Assembly: GCA_963757815.1 (NCBI GenBank)
Contig: CAVWSN010000033.1
Span: 1 to 64,000, forward strand
Origin: JACVRW01 sp963757815
GTDB taxonomy: Bacteria; Actinomycetota; Thermoleophilia; Solirubrobacterales; Thermoleophilaceae
Direction of reading: 5' to 3'
Length of the DNA: 64,000 nt
Shown: in pieces, positions 17,580-25,972 of the stretch
How positions within the stretch are numbered: the first letter of the stretch is position 1
Layout: each line of letters opens with the position of its first letter
Position numbers and translations under genes: made by a program
Notes under the pieces: model-generated
What the model was told of the DNA's origin: nothing
Database searches by the model: none
What the model saw: only the letters and a program-made list of their open reading frames with translations

Positions 17580-18560
17580 ATGACCGGCCTTCACGCCGCC
17601 TACCGGGAGCGCGGCGCCGATCTCCCATTCGGCGATCCCGGCCGCGACCACGGCGCCCGTATGGAGGGCTACTACTGGCGCATCGTGGCCGGGGAGACGG
17701 TGCTCGTCGTGCTCTGCGGCGTGGGTCGGGGAGCCGACGGGCGCTGGGGACTCGTCGCCCTGGCCTGCCACCCGGGCACGCATGTGCGCTATGCGACGGC
17801 GGCGCCCGCGGCGATGTCGCCCACAGGGTTCGGGGTGCGGGCCGGAGAGGTCCTCGACGGGTCTTTGGAGCGACTTCGGCTGCGGCTCGGCGATGAGGAC
17901 TGGCTCGAGCTCCGGCTGAGCGTCCGTTTGACCTGGCCGCGCGGCGCCTTCGGCGCGCTCGGGGCCGCCCACGTCATTCCCGGGCTCGCTCAGTACTGGC
18001 ATCCCGTCCTGCTCGACGGGGCGGCGTCCGGCGAGGGCTGCGTGGCCGGCCGGCCGCTTCGGCTCGACGAGGCGACGGTCTACGCGGAGAAGAATTGGGG
18101 GCCCGGCTTTGCCGGCCGCTGGTGGTGGGGCCAGGCGAGCGCGTTCCCGGAGGAGGGCCTCGGCGTGGCGTTCGCGGGCGGCGCGCTCCCACGTCTCGGC
18201 GCGACCCCCTCCGCCGTCGTGCTGTGGCGCGGCGGCCAGGTTCACCGCTTCGCCCCGCCGCTCGCCCGCTCACGGGTGGCGCTGGGCGAACGCCGCTGGC
18301 GGGTGCGAACCACTTCTCCCCGGTACCGCCTCGAGATCGATGGGCAGGCGACGAGCTCCGGCCACGTCCTGCCGGTGCCCGAACCCGGCGAGCCCCACGT
18401 CGAGATGCGCAGCGAGCAGGTGCTGGCGGGACGGCTGGCGCTTCGGCTGAGCCGCGGAGGGCGAACGCTCATCGACTCGGTCTCGCCGCTGGCCGGTCTC
18501 GAGCAGGGCCGTCCTGCGAGCGGGGCGCGGCGTTCTCCGCCCGCTGCACCGCGGCCTTGA
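17580..18560 (+). CDS. Tocopherol cyclase family protein (VTE1-like)
   Basis: A 326-residue protein. The N-terminus has the family entry pattern (FGDP, then MEGYYWRIV) where plant VTE1 has EGWYFKV. Residues 169-185 carry AEKNWGPGFAGRWWWGQ, the conserved Glu-Lys-Asn-Trp-Gly and Trp-rich block of tocopherol cyclases. In plants the enzyme closes the chromanol ring of tocopherols. The bacterial family is broader, so the function leans on context: a VTE3-like methyltransferase and a VTE2-like prenyltransferase follow on the same strand. It lies 51 bases after the LAL regulator. Its last 92 bases overlap an opposing gene. Confidence 0.75.
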   Translation: MTGLHAAYRERGADLPFGDPGRDHGARMEGYYWRIVAGETVLVVLCGVGRGADGRWGLVALACHPGTHVRYATAAPAAMSPTGFGVRAGEVLDGSLERLRLRLGDEDWLELRLSVRLTWPRGAFGALGAAHVIPGLAQYWHPVLLDGAASGEGCVAGRPLRLDEATVYAEKNWGPGFAGRWWWGQASAFPEEGLGVAFAGGALPRLGATPSAVVLWRGGQVHRFAPPLARSRVALGERRWRVRTTSPRYRLEIDGQATSSGHVLPVPEPGEPHVEMRSEQVLAGRLALRLSRGGRTLIDSVSPLAGLEQGRPASGARRSPPAAPRP

Positions 18561-19062
18561 GTGCCTCGGTGCCCACGAGGCCCTCGAATCGCCCGACGAG
18601 CGCCCACAGGACGCGCAACCTTCGGTCGGCGCGCGAGTCGACCGGCTGCACGCGTGCCTCGGATACCAGCTCGAGCACGTCGCCCTCGCCTCGCTCGACC
18701 CAGTGCGCGAACAGCACTCGTGCCGTGCCGGCCCTGTCCCAGTCGCGGAACGCCTCCGGACCGGCGAGTTCCGGATAGTCGCGAGCCAGCGTCCAGATGC
18801 GCCCGCACATTCCCGAGATCAGCAACCCCTCAGCCTCCTCGAGGACAATGAACGGGTACGTGCGAAAAAGCTCGTCGAAAGACTGGTCTGGGCTCGTACC
18901 AGGTATGCGCCAGCGGATCAGCCTGCGGAGCAACGGCGTGTCGGACAGACTCAGCGTGAGCGCCGCACTCCATAGCCGCGTGGGGTCGACGAGGCTGGCG
19001 CGCCGGTGGTGTGTGCGGATCGCCGGCTCTGGTAACCAGCGGTCGAGTCGCTCGAGAGTCAT
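18469..19062 (-). CDS. Conserved hypothetical, SRPBCC-like, inside the tocopherol cluster
   Basis: A 197-residue soluble protein: RLWSAALTLSLSDTPLLRRL, then IRWRIPGTSPDQSFDELFR, TYPFIVLEEAEGLLISGMCG and a late LVSEARVQPVD. The order (two-layer alpha/beta start, central beta hairpins, last long helix) is compatible with an SRPBCC/START-type ligand-binding fold; I recall similar proteins in Thermoleophilia but no function. It is transcribed against the vte genes and its tail overlaps the vte1-like 3' end by 92 bases. ATG 19062 has no ribosome site. Confidence 0.6.
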   Translation of the reverse strand: MTLERLDRWLPEPAIRTHHRRASLVDPTRLWSAALTLSLSDTPLLRRLIRWRIPGTSPDQSFDELFRTYPFIVLEEAEGLLISGMCGRIWTLARDYPELAGPEAFRDWDRAGTARVLFAHWVERGEGDVLELVSEARVQPVDSRADRRLRVLWALVGRFEGLVGTEALKAAVQRAENAAPRSQDGPARDRPAARPSR

Positions 19063-19107
19063 ATATATCCAGTACGGATACCAGCGGACAAAGGCCGGCA
19101 CATCCGC

Positions 19108-19917
19108 CTGATCCAACACAAGAAGGAAGCGCTCTGGTTCTACCGGTTCGTTTCGCCGTTGTATGACCGGTGGCTGAATCCGCTGTTCTGGACGCCCCCG
19201 ATGCGGGCCCGCGCCCTCTCCGTTGCGCAGCTCGAACAGCCCGGGCTCGACACGGTCGACGTGGGCGCCGGCACCGGGTTCGCCACCGAGGGCGTCATCG
19301 AGCATGTGGACGCCGCGCGCGTGACGATGCTCGACCAGAGCCCCGACCAGCTGCGGCGCGCGCAGGCGAAGCCGGCGCTCGCGGCCTGCCGCAAGCTGCT
19401 CGGCGACGCCGAGGACCTTCCCTTCCCGGACGACGCCTTCGACCGATACGTCTCCTGCGGCAGCATCGAGTACTGGCCCGACCCCGAGCGGGCGATCCGC
19501 GAGGCGCACCGCGTTCTCCGCCCGGGCGGCGTGGCGATGGTGGCGGGCCCGCTGCCTCCTTCGGGACGCGCGGCTCGCTGGCTCGCAGACGCCTGGATGC
19601 TGTTTCCCAACCGGGCCGACTACGTCCGTTGGTTCGAGGCGGCGGGCTTCGACGAAGTCCGAGTCCTGACGATGGACGCGCCGTGGGCCACCTCAGGGGG
19701 TGACGGCGCGTACGCCGTGGCGGTCGCCGGCCGGGCCACTCGGAGCGGCGCTCCGGCGCCCTGCTCGGGCGAAACCGTAGCTGAGCGCGCCGACGAGCCT
19801 TGGACGGTGCGGCGGCTTCTCCGCTTCGGCGCCGGATCGCTCGCGGGCGCCCTATTCATCCCCGTCGGGATCTTCATGAACCTGCGCGCGCGGCGGGCGC
19901 CGGAGCGGTCTCGGTGA
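19108..19917 (+). CDS. MPBQ/MSBQ methyltransferase (VTE3-like)
   Basis: A SAM-dependent methyltransferase, about 270 residues. It strongly resembles plant VTE3 from the first helix (LIQHKKEALWFYRFVSPLYD) through VDVGAGTGFATEGVIEHVDA, MLDQSPDQL, GDAEDLPFPDDAFDRYVSCG and SIEYWPDPERAIREAHRVLR. It ends with the C-terminal membrane anchor (GALFIPVGIFMNLRAR). VTE3 methylates 2-methyl-6-phytyl-benzoquinol. Start problem: family-like sequence begins near 19105 but the first ATG/GTG/TTG after the in-frame stop (19033-19035) is TTG 19159. CTG 19108 is used here as a candidate. The stop overlaps the next gene (GTGA). Confidence 0.85.
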   Translation: MIQHKKEALWFYRFVSPLYDRWLNPLFWTPPMRARALSVAQLEQPGLDTVDVGAGTGFATEGVIEHVDAARVTMLDQSPDQLRRAQAKPALAACRKLLGDAEDLPFPDDAFDRYVSCGSIEYWPDPERAIREAHRVLRPGGVAMVAGPLPPSGRAARWLADAWMLFPNRADYVRWFEAAGFDEVRVLTMDAPWATSGGDGAYAVAVAGRATRSGAPAPCSGETVAERADEPWTVRRLLRFGAGSLAGALFIPVGIFMNLRARRAPERSR

Positions 19918-20873
19918 AGGGCGACGGGCTTGCGGTCGCCGTCGCGGGGCGGGCGTCGCCAGTCGCGGCCGCGCGCACCCTGTGGCGCTTCTCGCGGCCG
20001 CACACACTGATCGCCACGACGACGAGCATCCTCGGCATCTACGTGATCGCCGCGGAGACGCTCCCGGGCGTTGTGGTCGGGGACGGTCTCGGTGACCTCG
20101 GGCTCACGCTGCTGGCCGGCGCGCTCGTGAACCTCTACATCGTCGGCATCAACCAGTGCGAGGACGTTGAGATCGACCGGGTCAACAAGCCCGGCCTGCC
20201 GATCCCGGCGGGGCTGCTGAGCGTCCGGGCCGCATGGTGGCTCGTGGGCGTGTCCGGGCTCCTCGCGCTGGCCATGGCCCTGACGCAGGGCTGGGTCGAG
20301 ACCGTCGCGGTGGGAACCGCGCTGGCGATCGGGACGGCCTACTCATCGCCGCCCCTCAGGCTCAAGCGCTTTCCCGCGCTCGCCGCGGCAAGCATCTCGC
20401 TCGTCCGCGCGGCCGTCGTCAACGTCGGGGTGTACCTCCACTTCGCCTCCACGCTCGGAGGCCGTCCAGGTCTGAGCGAGCTTCCCGGGCCAATCGTCGC
20501 CCTGACCCTGTTCGTGCTGCCCTTCTCCTTCGCCATCGCGGTCCTGAAGGACATTCCCGACGTCGAGGGGGACCGCCGGCACCGTATCGGGACGTTCACC
20601 GTCCGCCTCGGACCCCGCGCCGCGTTCCTGATGGGAATGACCCCGCTGGTGGGCGCCTACCTCGCGATGATCGTCGCGGCGCCGCTGCTCTTGAACGACG
20701 CGTCGCCCGCCGTCCTCGTCGTAGGTCACCTTGCGTGCCTCGCCGTGCTGCTGTGGCTCGCGCTGCGCGTCGATCTGACCGACCGCGTCGCCTTCACGCG
20801 CTTCTACATGCGGGTCTGGACGCTCTTTTTCGCGGAGTACCTGCTGATGCCGCTGGCGGTGGCTGTGGGTTAG
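19914..20873 (+). CDS. Homogentisate phytyltransferase-like UbiA prenyltransferase (VTE2-like)
   Basis: A 319-residue integral membrane prenyltransferase with about nine helices. The first aspartate motif is NQCEDVEID (Asn80, Asp84, Asp88), followed by RVNKPGLPIPAG. The second is KDIPDVEGD (Lys212 to Asp220), followed by RRHRIGTFTVRLG. This NKPxLP and KDIPDxEGD signature is specific to the homogentisate prenyltransferase branch of UbiA (plant VTE2, cyanobacterial HPT). It condenses homogentisate with phytyl or geranylgeranyl diphosphate and decarboxylates it. The GTG start overlaps the VTE3-like stop, so the two are coupled. Confidence 0.85.
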   Translation: MKGDGLAVAVAGRASPVAAARTLWRFSRPHTLIATTTSILGIYVIAAETLPGVVVGDGLGDLGLTLLAGALVNLYIVGINQCEDVEIDRVNKPGLPIPAGLLSVRAAWWLVGVSGLLALAMALTQGWVETVAVGTALAIGTAYSSPPLRLKRFPALAAASISLVRAAVVNVGVYLHFASTLGGRPGLSELPGPIVALTLFVLPFSFAIAVLKDIPDVEGDRRHRIGTFTVRLGPRAAFLMGMTPLVGAYLAMIVAAPLLLNDASPAVLVVGHLACLAVLLWLALRVDLTDRVAFTRFYMRVWTLFFAEYLLMPLAVAVG

Positions 20874-21106
20874 CGCGGGTCCGTCGCGTTCTTGCGCGTG
20901 TCCTCGTCGGGCGGAGCGGAGCGGTCCGGGCCCTTCATGCCCGGCTCCTTGAGCGCGTCGACGGCGGCCTTGGCCTTGTCCGACATCGACCCTCCGCGCG
21001 CATGGATGTCCTTCAGCTCCTGAAGGTCTCCCTTGGCGGCCTCGGTGCCGCCGCGCTTGTTGAACATCTCCCTGGCCTTGTTGGCAAGGCTGCTGAAGCC
21101 GGCCAT
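20870..21106 (-). CDS. Small charged protein, MT0933/Rv0909 antitoxin-like
   Basis: A 78-residue hydrophilic, Lys/Ala/Asp-rich protein (MAGFSSLANKAREMFNKRGG, then SMSDKAKAAVDALKEP). Composition and length resemble the MT0933-type small proteins annotated as antitoxins in actinobacteria, but no toxin partner is adjacent, so this may be a stress protein instead. GGAGGT lies 8 bases upstream of ATG 21106. It converges with the VTE2-like gene; stops overlap by 4 bases. From 21107 to 21377 I see no further gene. Confidence 0.5.
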   Translation of the reverse strand: MAGFSSLANKAREMFNKRGGTEAAKGDLQELKDIHARGGSMSDKAKAAVDALKEPGMKGPDRSAPPDEDTRKNATDPR

Positions 21107-21377
21107 TTTGATTACCTCCGTCGGGGGCTACGGCAAGAAATGCACGGTAGCGATCGACGACTTGGGGTGCATTGACTCGGAGCCACGTGCTGCAGGAGTC
21201 CAGCGAGGGCGGGATTCCCGACCGTCGTCCGTGCCGATTCGCCGGCTGGCTCCGGCGCTGCTGCTCAGAAGTCGATTGCGATAGGACTCGAGGCTCAGCT
21301 AAATCGGACGGCTACTGCTCGGCCGTCTAATCGAGCGAGCGGGAGACGAGGGTTGCCGGATCGCGCCGGCGGAATCC

Positions 21378-22328
21378 ATGAGCGGCCGTGCCACCGAGAC
21401 GGACCTGGTCACCGGGGCGTTCAGCTACTCCGGCTCGCGTATCGCCGAACTGCTGATCGATTCCGGACGAGAGGTGAGGACCCTTACACATCATCCGAAT
21501 CGCGAGCATCCCATCCGAGCACGAGTCGAAGCCCTGCCTTATCGGTTCGAGGACCCAGTCGCGCTGGCGCGCAGTCTCGAAGGGATCACCACCCTCTACA
21601 ACACGTACTGGGTCCGATTCGAGCGAGGCCGGACGACCTTCGCAAACGCAGTCGCCAACTCGCGAGCGCTGTTCGAGGCAGCTCGACGTGCCGACGTCGC
21701 ACGCATCGTTCACGTGAGCATCGCGAATCCATCGATCGATTCGCCGCTGCCCTACTACCGCGGCAAAGCACTCGTCGAGCAGGCTCTGGCTGCTGCCGGC
21801 GTCCCTTACGTGATCGTCAGGCCGACGTTCTTGTTCGGCGGTGGGCGGGACATCCTGGCTAACAACATCGCCTGGATCCTGCGGCGCATGCCGCTCTTCG
21901 TCGTGCCGGGCGACGGGCGCTACCTGGTGCAGCCGATCCACGTCGACGACCTTGCGCGCATCTGCCTACAAGCCGCGCACGGTCGCAGCGGCGTGATCAT
22001 GGACGCGGCCGGGCCCGACACGATGTCGTTCGAGCAACTCGTTCGAGCCATTCGGGACGCTGTTGGTCGACGCACGCCGATCCTGCACGCACCGCCGGCC
22101 GCGATGGCCGCGCTCGCGCGCGCACTCGGCCTTGTCGTACGCGACGTCGTCCTCACCGCCGACGAGATTCGCGGCCTGACCGCCGGGCTGCTGATCTCGC
22201 ATCAGCCCGCGCTCGGACACATCTCCTTCATCGAATGGCTGAACGAGCATGGGCCAGCCCTCGGCCGTGCGTACGCAAACGAGCTGGGTCGTCACTATCG
22301 GATGCCCAAGTCATCTGCTCACGTGTGA
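21378..22328 (+). CDS. NmrA/atypical SDR NAD(P)-binding protein
   Basis: A 316-residue Rossmann protein. The N-terminal dinucleotide loop is VTGAFSYSGSRIAELL. It continues with VSIANPSIDSPLPYYRGKAL (where the Tyr-x-x-x-Lys equivalent is YYRGK) and VIVRPTFLFGGG, then a C-terminal NDUFA9-like region (IHVDDLARICLQAA). Family members act as NADPH sensors, quinone-related oxidoreductases or complex I accessory proteins. A strong hairpin follows the stop. Its location after the quinol-type pathway is suggestive only. Confidence 0.75.
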   Translation: MSGRATETDLVTGAFSYSGSRIAELLIDSGREVRTLTHHPNREHPIRARVEALPYRFEDPVALARSLEGITTLYNTYWVRFERGRTTFANAVANSRALFEAARRADVARIVHVSIANPSIDSPLPYYRGKALVEQALAAAGVPYVIVRPTFLFGGGRDILANNIAWILRRMPLFVVPGDGRYLVQPIHVDDLARICLQAAHGRSGVIMDAAGPDTMSFEQLVRAIRDAVGRRTPILHAPPAAMAALARALGLVVRDVVLTADEIRGLTAGLLISHQPALGHISFIEWLNEHGPALGRAYANELGRHYRMPKSSAHV

Positions 22329-22348
22329 GATGGACAGCTCGCGGGAGG

Positions 22349-22376
22349 AGGGCGGTCGCGGGAGTGCGACCGCCCT
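22349..22376 (+). terminator. Strong hairpin terminator
   Basis: AGGGCGGTCGC (22349-22359) pairs perfectly with GCGACCGCCCT (22366-22376) around a 6-base loop, 20 bases past the SDR stop codon. No long T-run follows. Confidence 0.7.
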
Positions 22377-22491
22377 TCCGAGTTGCTTGTGGGGCTCTGG
22401 CTAGGTGACGATTGTTAGGCGACAGCCTCGTCGACGCCAGCTGCGCTTGGACGGCAAGCCCACGGGAGCGGCTGAACAGGGGGCCGGCGCG

Positions 22492-24012
22492 CTACGGCAA
22501 GGCGGGGTCGCGGGGTTTGCGGAGTGTCCGGGCCTGCCCATCGAGCTCTCTCTGTTGCTCGGCCCGCATGGGAGGGGCTTGCGTGTTTGCCATGTCGGCG
22601 TGCGCCCGGCTGTCGCGGCTGCGGATCAGGATCAGCGTCGCCACGAAGCCCAGGGCGGCGATCATCGCGCCGCCGAGGAAGGCAGTCTGGAAGCCGTCGG
22701 TGAGCGCTCCCGGCAGGTTCGACGCCCCGCTGGCCAGCACGTGATCGGTTCTCGAGGTGGCGATCGTCGAGAGCACGGCCAGGCCAAGCGCTCCTCCGAT
22801 CTGCTGCGAGGTGTTGATGAGGCCGCTCGCCAGGCCCTGTTCTTGCTCCTCGACTCCGGAGACGGCCGCGATGGTGGACGTTACGAACGCGAATCCGAGA
22901 CCGATCGCCGCGAGCAGGGACGGGCCGAGGATGTCGCTGACGAAACCGCCGCCTACCGAGACGCGGCTGAACCAGAAGAGCCCGAGCGACACGAGCAACA
23001 TGCCGACCGCCAGGATGGGCTTGAACCCGAACCGGGTGACGAGCTGACCGCCCAGACCCGCCGCGACGATGATCGTCACGGCCAGCGGCAGGTAGGAGAG
23101 GCCGGCATGGATGGGGCTGTAGCCGAGCACCTGCTGCATGTACAGGGAGAGGAAGAAGAACATCGAGAACAGCGAGGCGCCCAGCAGGAGCCCGACCACG
23201 TTGGCGCCGGTCAGCGTTCTGAGACGGAAGATCCGGAAGGGGACCAGCGGCGCCTTCGAGCGCAGCTCGATGACGACGAAGGCAGCCACCAGCGCCACAG
23301 ACAGCGTGAGCAGGCCGACGATCTTGGTGGAGCCCCAGCCCGCGCTGTTGGCGTCGAGCAGCGCGTACGCCAGAAGTGAGAGACCCGCCGTGATACTCAG
23401 GGCGCCGGCCGCGTCGAAGTGGCGCGTCGCGGACTCCGAGCGGCTCTCCGGAATCAAGCCCGGCGTCAGCGCCAGGGCGATCAGCGAGACGGGGACGTTC
23501 ACCCACAGCACCCATTCCCAGCCCAGTCCTTCGGTGAGGATGCCCCCGAGGAGCACGCCGACCGCGCCCGCCGAGCCCGCGACGGCGCCCCACGCACCGA
23601 GGGCCTTGTTCCGCTCCGCCCCGTCGCGGAACAGCGTGGTGACGATCGACAGCGCCGAGGGCGAGATGATGGCGGCGCCCAGCCCCTGTGCCGCGCGGGC
23701 GGCGATCAGCTGGCTCTGGTTGTCGGCGAATCCCGCGAGGAGCGACGCGACGGCCACCACCAGCAGGCCGGCCATAAAGACGCGGCGTCGACCGAGCAGG
23801 TCCGCAGCCCGGCCGCCGAGCAGCAGGAAGCCGCCGAACGCGATCACGTAGGCGTTGACAACCCAGGGAAGGTTCGCCTCGGAGAAGTGGAGCCCCGTGC
23901 CGATGCTGGGCAGCGCGACGTTGACGATCGACGCGTCGAGGACGACCACGAACTGCGCCGCGCAGAGCAGGGCCAACGCGGTCCAGCGTCGGGTCAGATA
24001 TTCCTGTGACAC
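22492..24012 (-). CDS. MFS drug transporter, DHA2 (EmrB/QacA) family
   Basis: A 506-residue, 14-helix transporter. Landmarks are VLDASIVNVALPSIGTGLHF (motif D1), WVVNAYVIAFGGFLLLGGRA, DLLGRRRVFMAGLL (motif A), RAAQGLGAAIISPSALSI and motif C-like GSAGAVGVLLGGILTEGLGW. It is expected in the cytoplasmic membrane, exporting drugs or metabolites by proton antiport. ATG 24012 gives the standard N-terminus. There is no regulator next to it; the gene upstream is divergent. Confidence 0.85.
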   Translation of the reverse strand: MSQEYLTRRWTALALLCAAQFVVVLDASIVNVALPSIGTGLHFSEANLPWVVNAYVIAFGGFLLLGGRAADLLGRRRVFMAGLLVVAVASLLAGFADNQSQLIAARAAQGLGAAIISPSALSIVTTLFRDGAERNKALGAWGAVAGSAGAVGVLLGGILTEGLGWEWVLWVNVPVSLIALALTPGLIPESRSESATRHFDAAGALSITAGLSLLAYALLDANSAGWGSTKIVGLLTLSVALVAAFVVIELRSKAPLVPFRIFRLRTLTGANVVGLLLGASLFSMFFFLSLYMQQVLGYSPIHAGLSYLPLAVTIIVAAGLGGQLVTRFGFKPILAVGMLLVSLGLFWFSRVSVGGGFVSDILGPSLLAAIGLGFAFVTSTIAAVSGVEEQEQGLASGLINTSQQIGGALGLAVLSTIATSRTDHVLASGASNLPGALTDGFQTAFLGGAMIAALGFVATLILIRSRDSRAHADMANTQAPPMRAEQQRELDGQARTLRKPRDPALP

Positions 24013-24086
24013 GGGGCGCTCCTAACTGAGGCGCTACGGCTTCTGGGGCGGGAGAGGCCACGCTACGAGCGGCGAATGAGCCGCAG

Positions 24087-25925
24087 ATGAGCGCGAGCAG
24101 CGACAACAGGGCGAGAGAGACCGGCGCCCGTCAGACCCTCAGCACACGCGGCAGCACGCGTAGGCTACGTCCCCTGAGTCGCTCTGAATGGCTTGACGCG
24201 TCGGACCTTCGCGTCGGACTCGGGTGCATGCGCATGTCGACCGACGCGAGCCGCGACGAGCAGCTTGCTCTCGAGACGATCGCAGCCGCCGCCGAAGCGG
24301 GTGTGACCGTGTTCGACACCGCACACGCGTACGGGCACGGCGAGTCCCCGCTCGGTCAAAACGAGCGGCTGCTCGCCCGCGCGCTTCGGGGCTGCGGCGC
24401 GGAGGGGAACGCGCGCGTCGTGACGAAGGGAGGAATGACGCGCGCGCATGGCGGGTGGGTGCCGGACGGGCGCGCGAAAGCGATTGTCCACGACTGCGAG
24501 GCGAGCCTCGCTGCGCTGGATGGCCTGCCGATCGACCTCTACTTGATCCATGCTCCCGACCCCCGGACGCCGTGGCGAACCTCGGTGCGCGCGCTCACCC
24601 GACTGGTGGACGAGGGCATCGTCGAGCGGGTCGGGGTGTCGAACGTGAACCGCGGTCAGCTGGACGAGGCGCTCGAGCTCGCCCCGATCTCGGCGGTCCA
24701 AGTCGCGCTCAGTGTGTTCGACGATCGCGCGCTCCGCGGGGGAGTCGTCGAGAGGTGTGCCGAGTCTGGAGTCACGCTGATCGCGCACTCTCCGCTCGGC
24801 GGCCCTCGCCGTGCGAGGGGTCTCGGTCGCCAAAAGGCATTGGTCGATGTCGCCGACGCACGGGGCGTAACCCCTGCCGAGGTCGCGCTCGCATGGCTGC
24901 TCGAACTGTCCCCGGGCGTGGTCGCGATCCCAGGCGCGCGTCGCCCCGAGACCGCGCGGTCCGCGGCCAGCGCTGCGACCCTGGCCCTCGACCACGGTGG
25001 GCGAAGCGCCCTCGCGCTCGCGTTCGGCGGGCCTCGTCGGGCGCCCATCGAGCCGCCGCGTCCACCGGACGACGCGGAGGTCGTCCTCGTCATGGGCATC
25101 CCGGGAGCCGGGAAGAGTCGCGTCGCGGAGGACTACGTTGCGCGTGGCTACGTTCGTCTTAACCGCGACGAGTCCGGAGGATCGTTACGGGAACTCGCAG
25201 ACGCCCTCGAGGAGGAGCTTGTCTCGGGCGCTCGGCGCGTCGTGCTTGACAACACGTACCTGACGCGTGCCGCCCGAAGCTATGTGATCGATGCCGCAAG
25301 TCGACATGGGCTCCCGGTCCGGTGCATGTGGCTCGACACGCCGCTGGCGCAGGCACAGGTCAACCTCGTCGAACGACTGCTCGACCAGCTCGGCTCGCTC
25401 CCGACCCCAGAGGAGCTGCGAACCCTCGCTCGGCGCGGGGACGGCGTGCTCGCGCCGACCTCCCAGATGCGGGCGCTCCGCGAGCTCGAGCCACCATCGA
25501 CCGACGAGGGGTGGGCCGGTCTCGAGCAGGTGCCCTTCGCGCGGAGGCGCCCGTCTCATGCGGCGGGAGTCGGCGTGTTCGTCGCGGCCGGCGCCCTGAA
25601 GCGGCCCGGCTGGAAGGACGCACTCGACCAGGGAGACCGAGGCGCGCCGCACCTGGTGTTCGACTGGCAGCCCGGAGGCAGTGTGGACGCGCTCGCCCCC
25701 GCGGTCGCAGGCCTCGCGGCCGAAGTCTCCGGTCGCGTGGAGAGCGCGCTATGTCCACATGCCGCGGGGCCGCCGAGCTGCTGGTGTCGACCGCCGCTGC
25801 CCGGGTTGCCCCTGGCGTTCGCGCGAGCGCACCAGGTCGATCCGTCGCGCTCGATCCTGATCGGAGCCGGGCCGGCACATCGCACGCTTGCCGCGACGCT
25901 TGGCGCCCGATACGTCAACGTCTGA
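24087..25925 (+). CDS. Aldo/keto reductase-P-loop kinase-degenerate HAD fusion
   Basis: A 612-residue three-part protein. Residues 40-320 are an aldo/keto reductase with the full catalytic tetrad (Asp77, Tyr82, Lys114, His155) and the late IPGARRPE cofactor region. Residues 330-480 are a small P-loop kinase (GIPGAGKS 337-344, LDNTYLTRAARSYVIDAA) like T4 polynucleotide kinase-type AAA_33 proteins. Residues 500-612 resemble a GmhB/HisB-like HAD phosphatase. The zinc loop is kept (Cys556, His558, Cys565, Cys567 in CPHAAGPPSCWCRPPLPG). The DxDxT nucleophile and the GDxxxD acidic motif are gone (LIGAGPAH). The phosphatase part is therefore probably non-catalytic. The start may lie nearer codon 36. 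Confidence 0.75.
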   Translation: MSASSDNRARETGARQTLSTRGSTRRLRPLSRSEWLDASDLRVGLGCMRMSTDASRDEQLALETIAAAAEAGVTVFDTAHAYGHGESPLGQNERLLARALRGCGAEGNARVVTKGGMTRAHGGWVPDGRAKAIVHDCEASLAALDGLPIDLYLIHAPDPRTPWRTSVRALTRLVDEGIVERVGVSNVNRGQLDEALELAPISAVQVALSVFDDRALRGGVVERCAESGVTLIAHSPLGGPRRARGLGRQKALVDVADARGVTPAEVALAWLLELSPGVVAIPGARRPETARSAASAATLALDHGGRSALALAFGGPRRAPIEPPRPPDDAEVVLVMGIPGAGKSRVAEDYVARGYVRLNRDESGGSLRELADALEEELVSGARRVVLDNTYLTRAARSYVIDAASRHGLPVRCMWLDTPLAQAQVNLVERLLDQLGSLPTPEELRTLARRGDGVLAPTSQMRALRELEPPSTDEGWAGLEQVPFARRRPSHAAGVGVFVAAGALKRPGWKDALDQGDRGAPHLVFDWQPGGSVDALAPAVAGLAAEVSGRVESALCPHAAGPPSCWCRPPLPGLPLAFARAHQVDPSRSILIGAGPAHRTLAATLGARYVNV

Positions 25926-25972
25926 GTATTCGCCTGCCGCCTCGATCGCGGCTGCCGCGTCCACGCTCGCGG

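Noticed and set aside
24165..25162. Long open frames antisense and in other frames of the aldo/keto reductase gene (300 or more codons)
   Set aside because: They are Arg/Pro/Ala-rich shadows typical of about 70% G+C DNA with no domain signal; the same is true of large shadow frames opposite the aldehyde dehydrogenase, MFS and MMPL genes.
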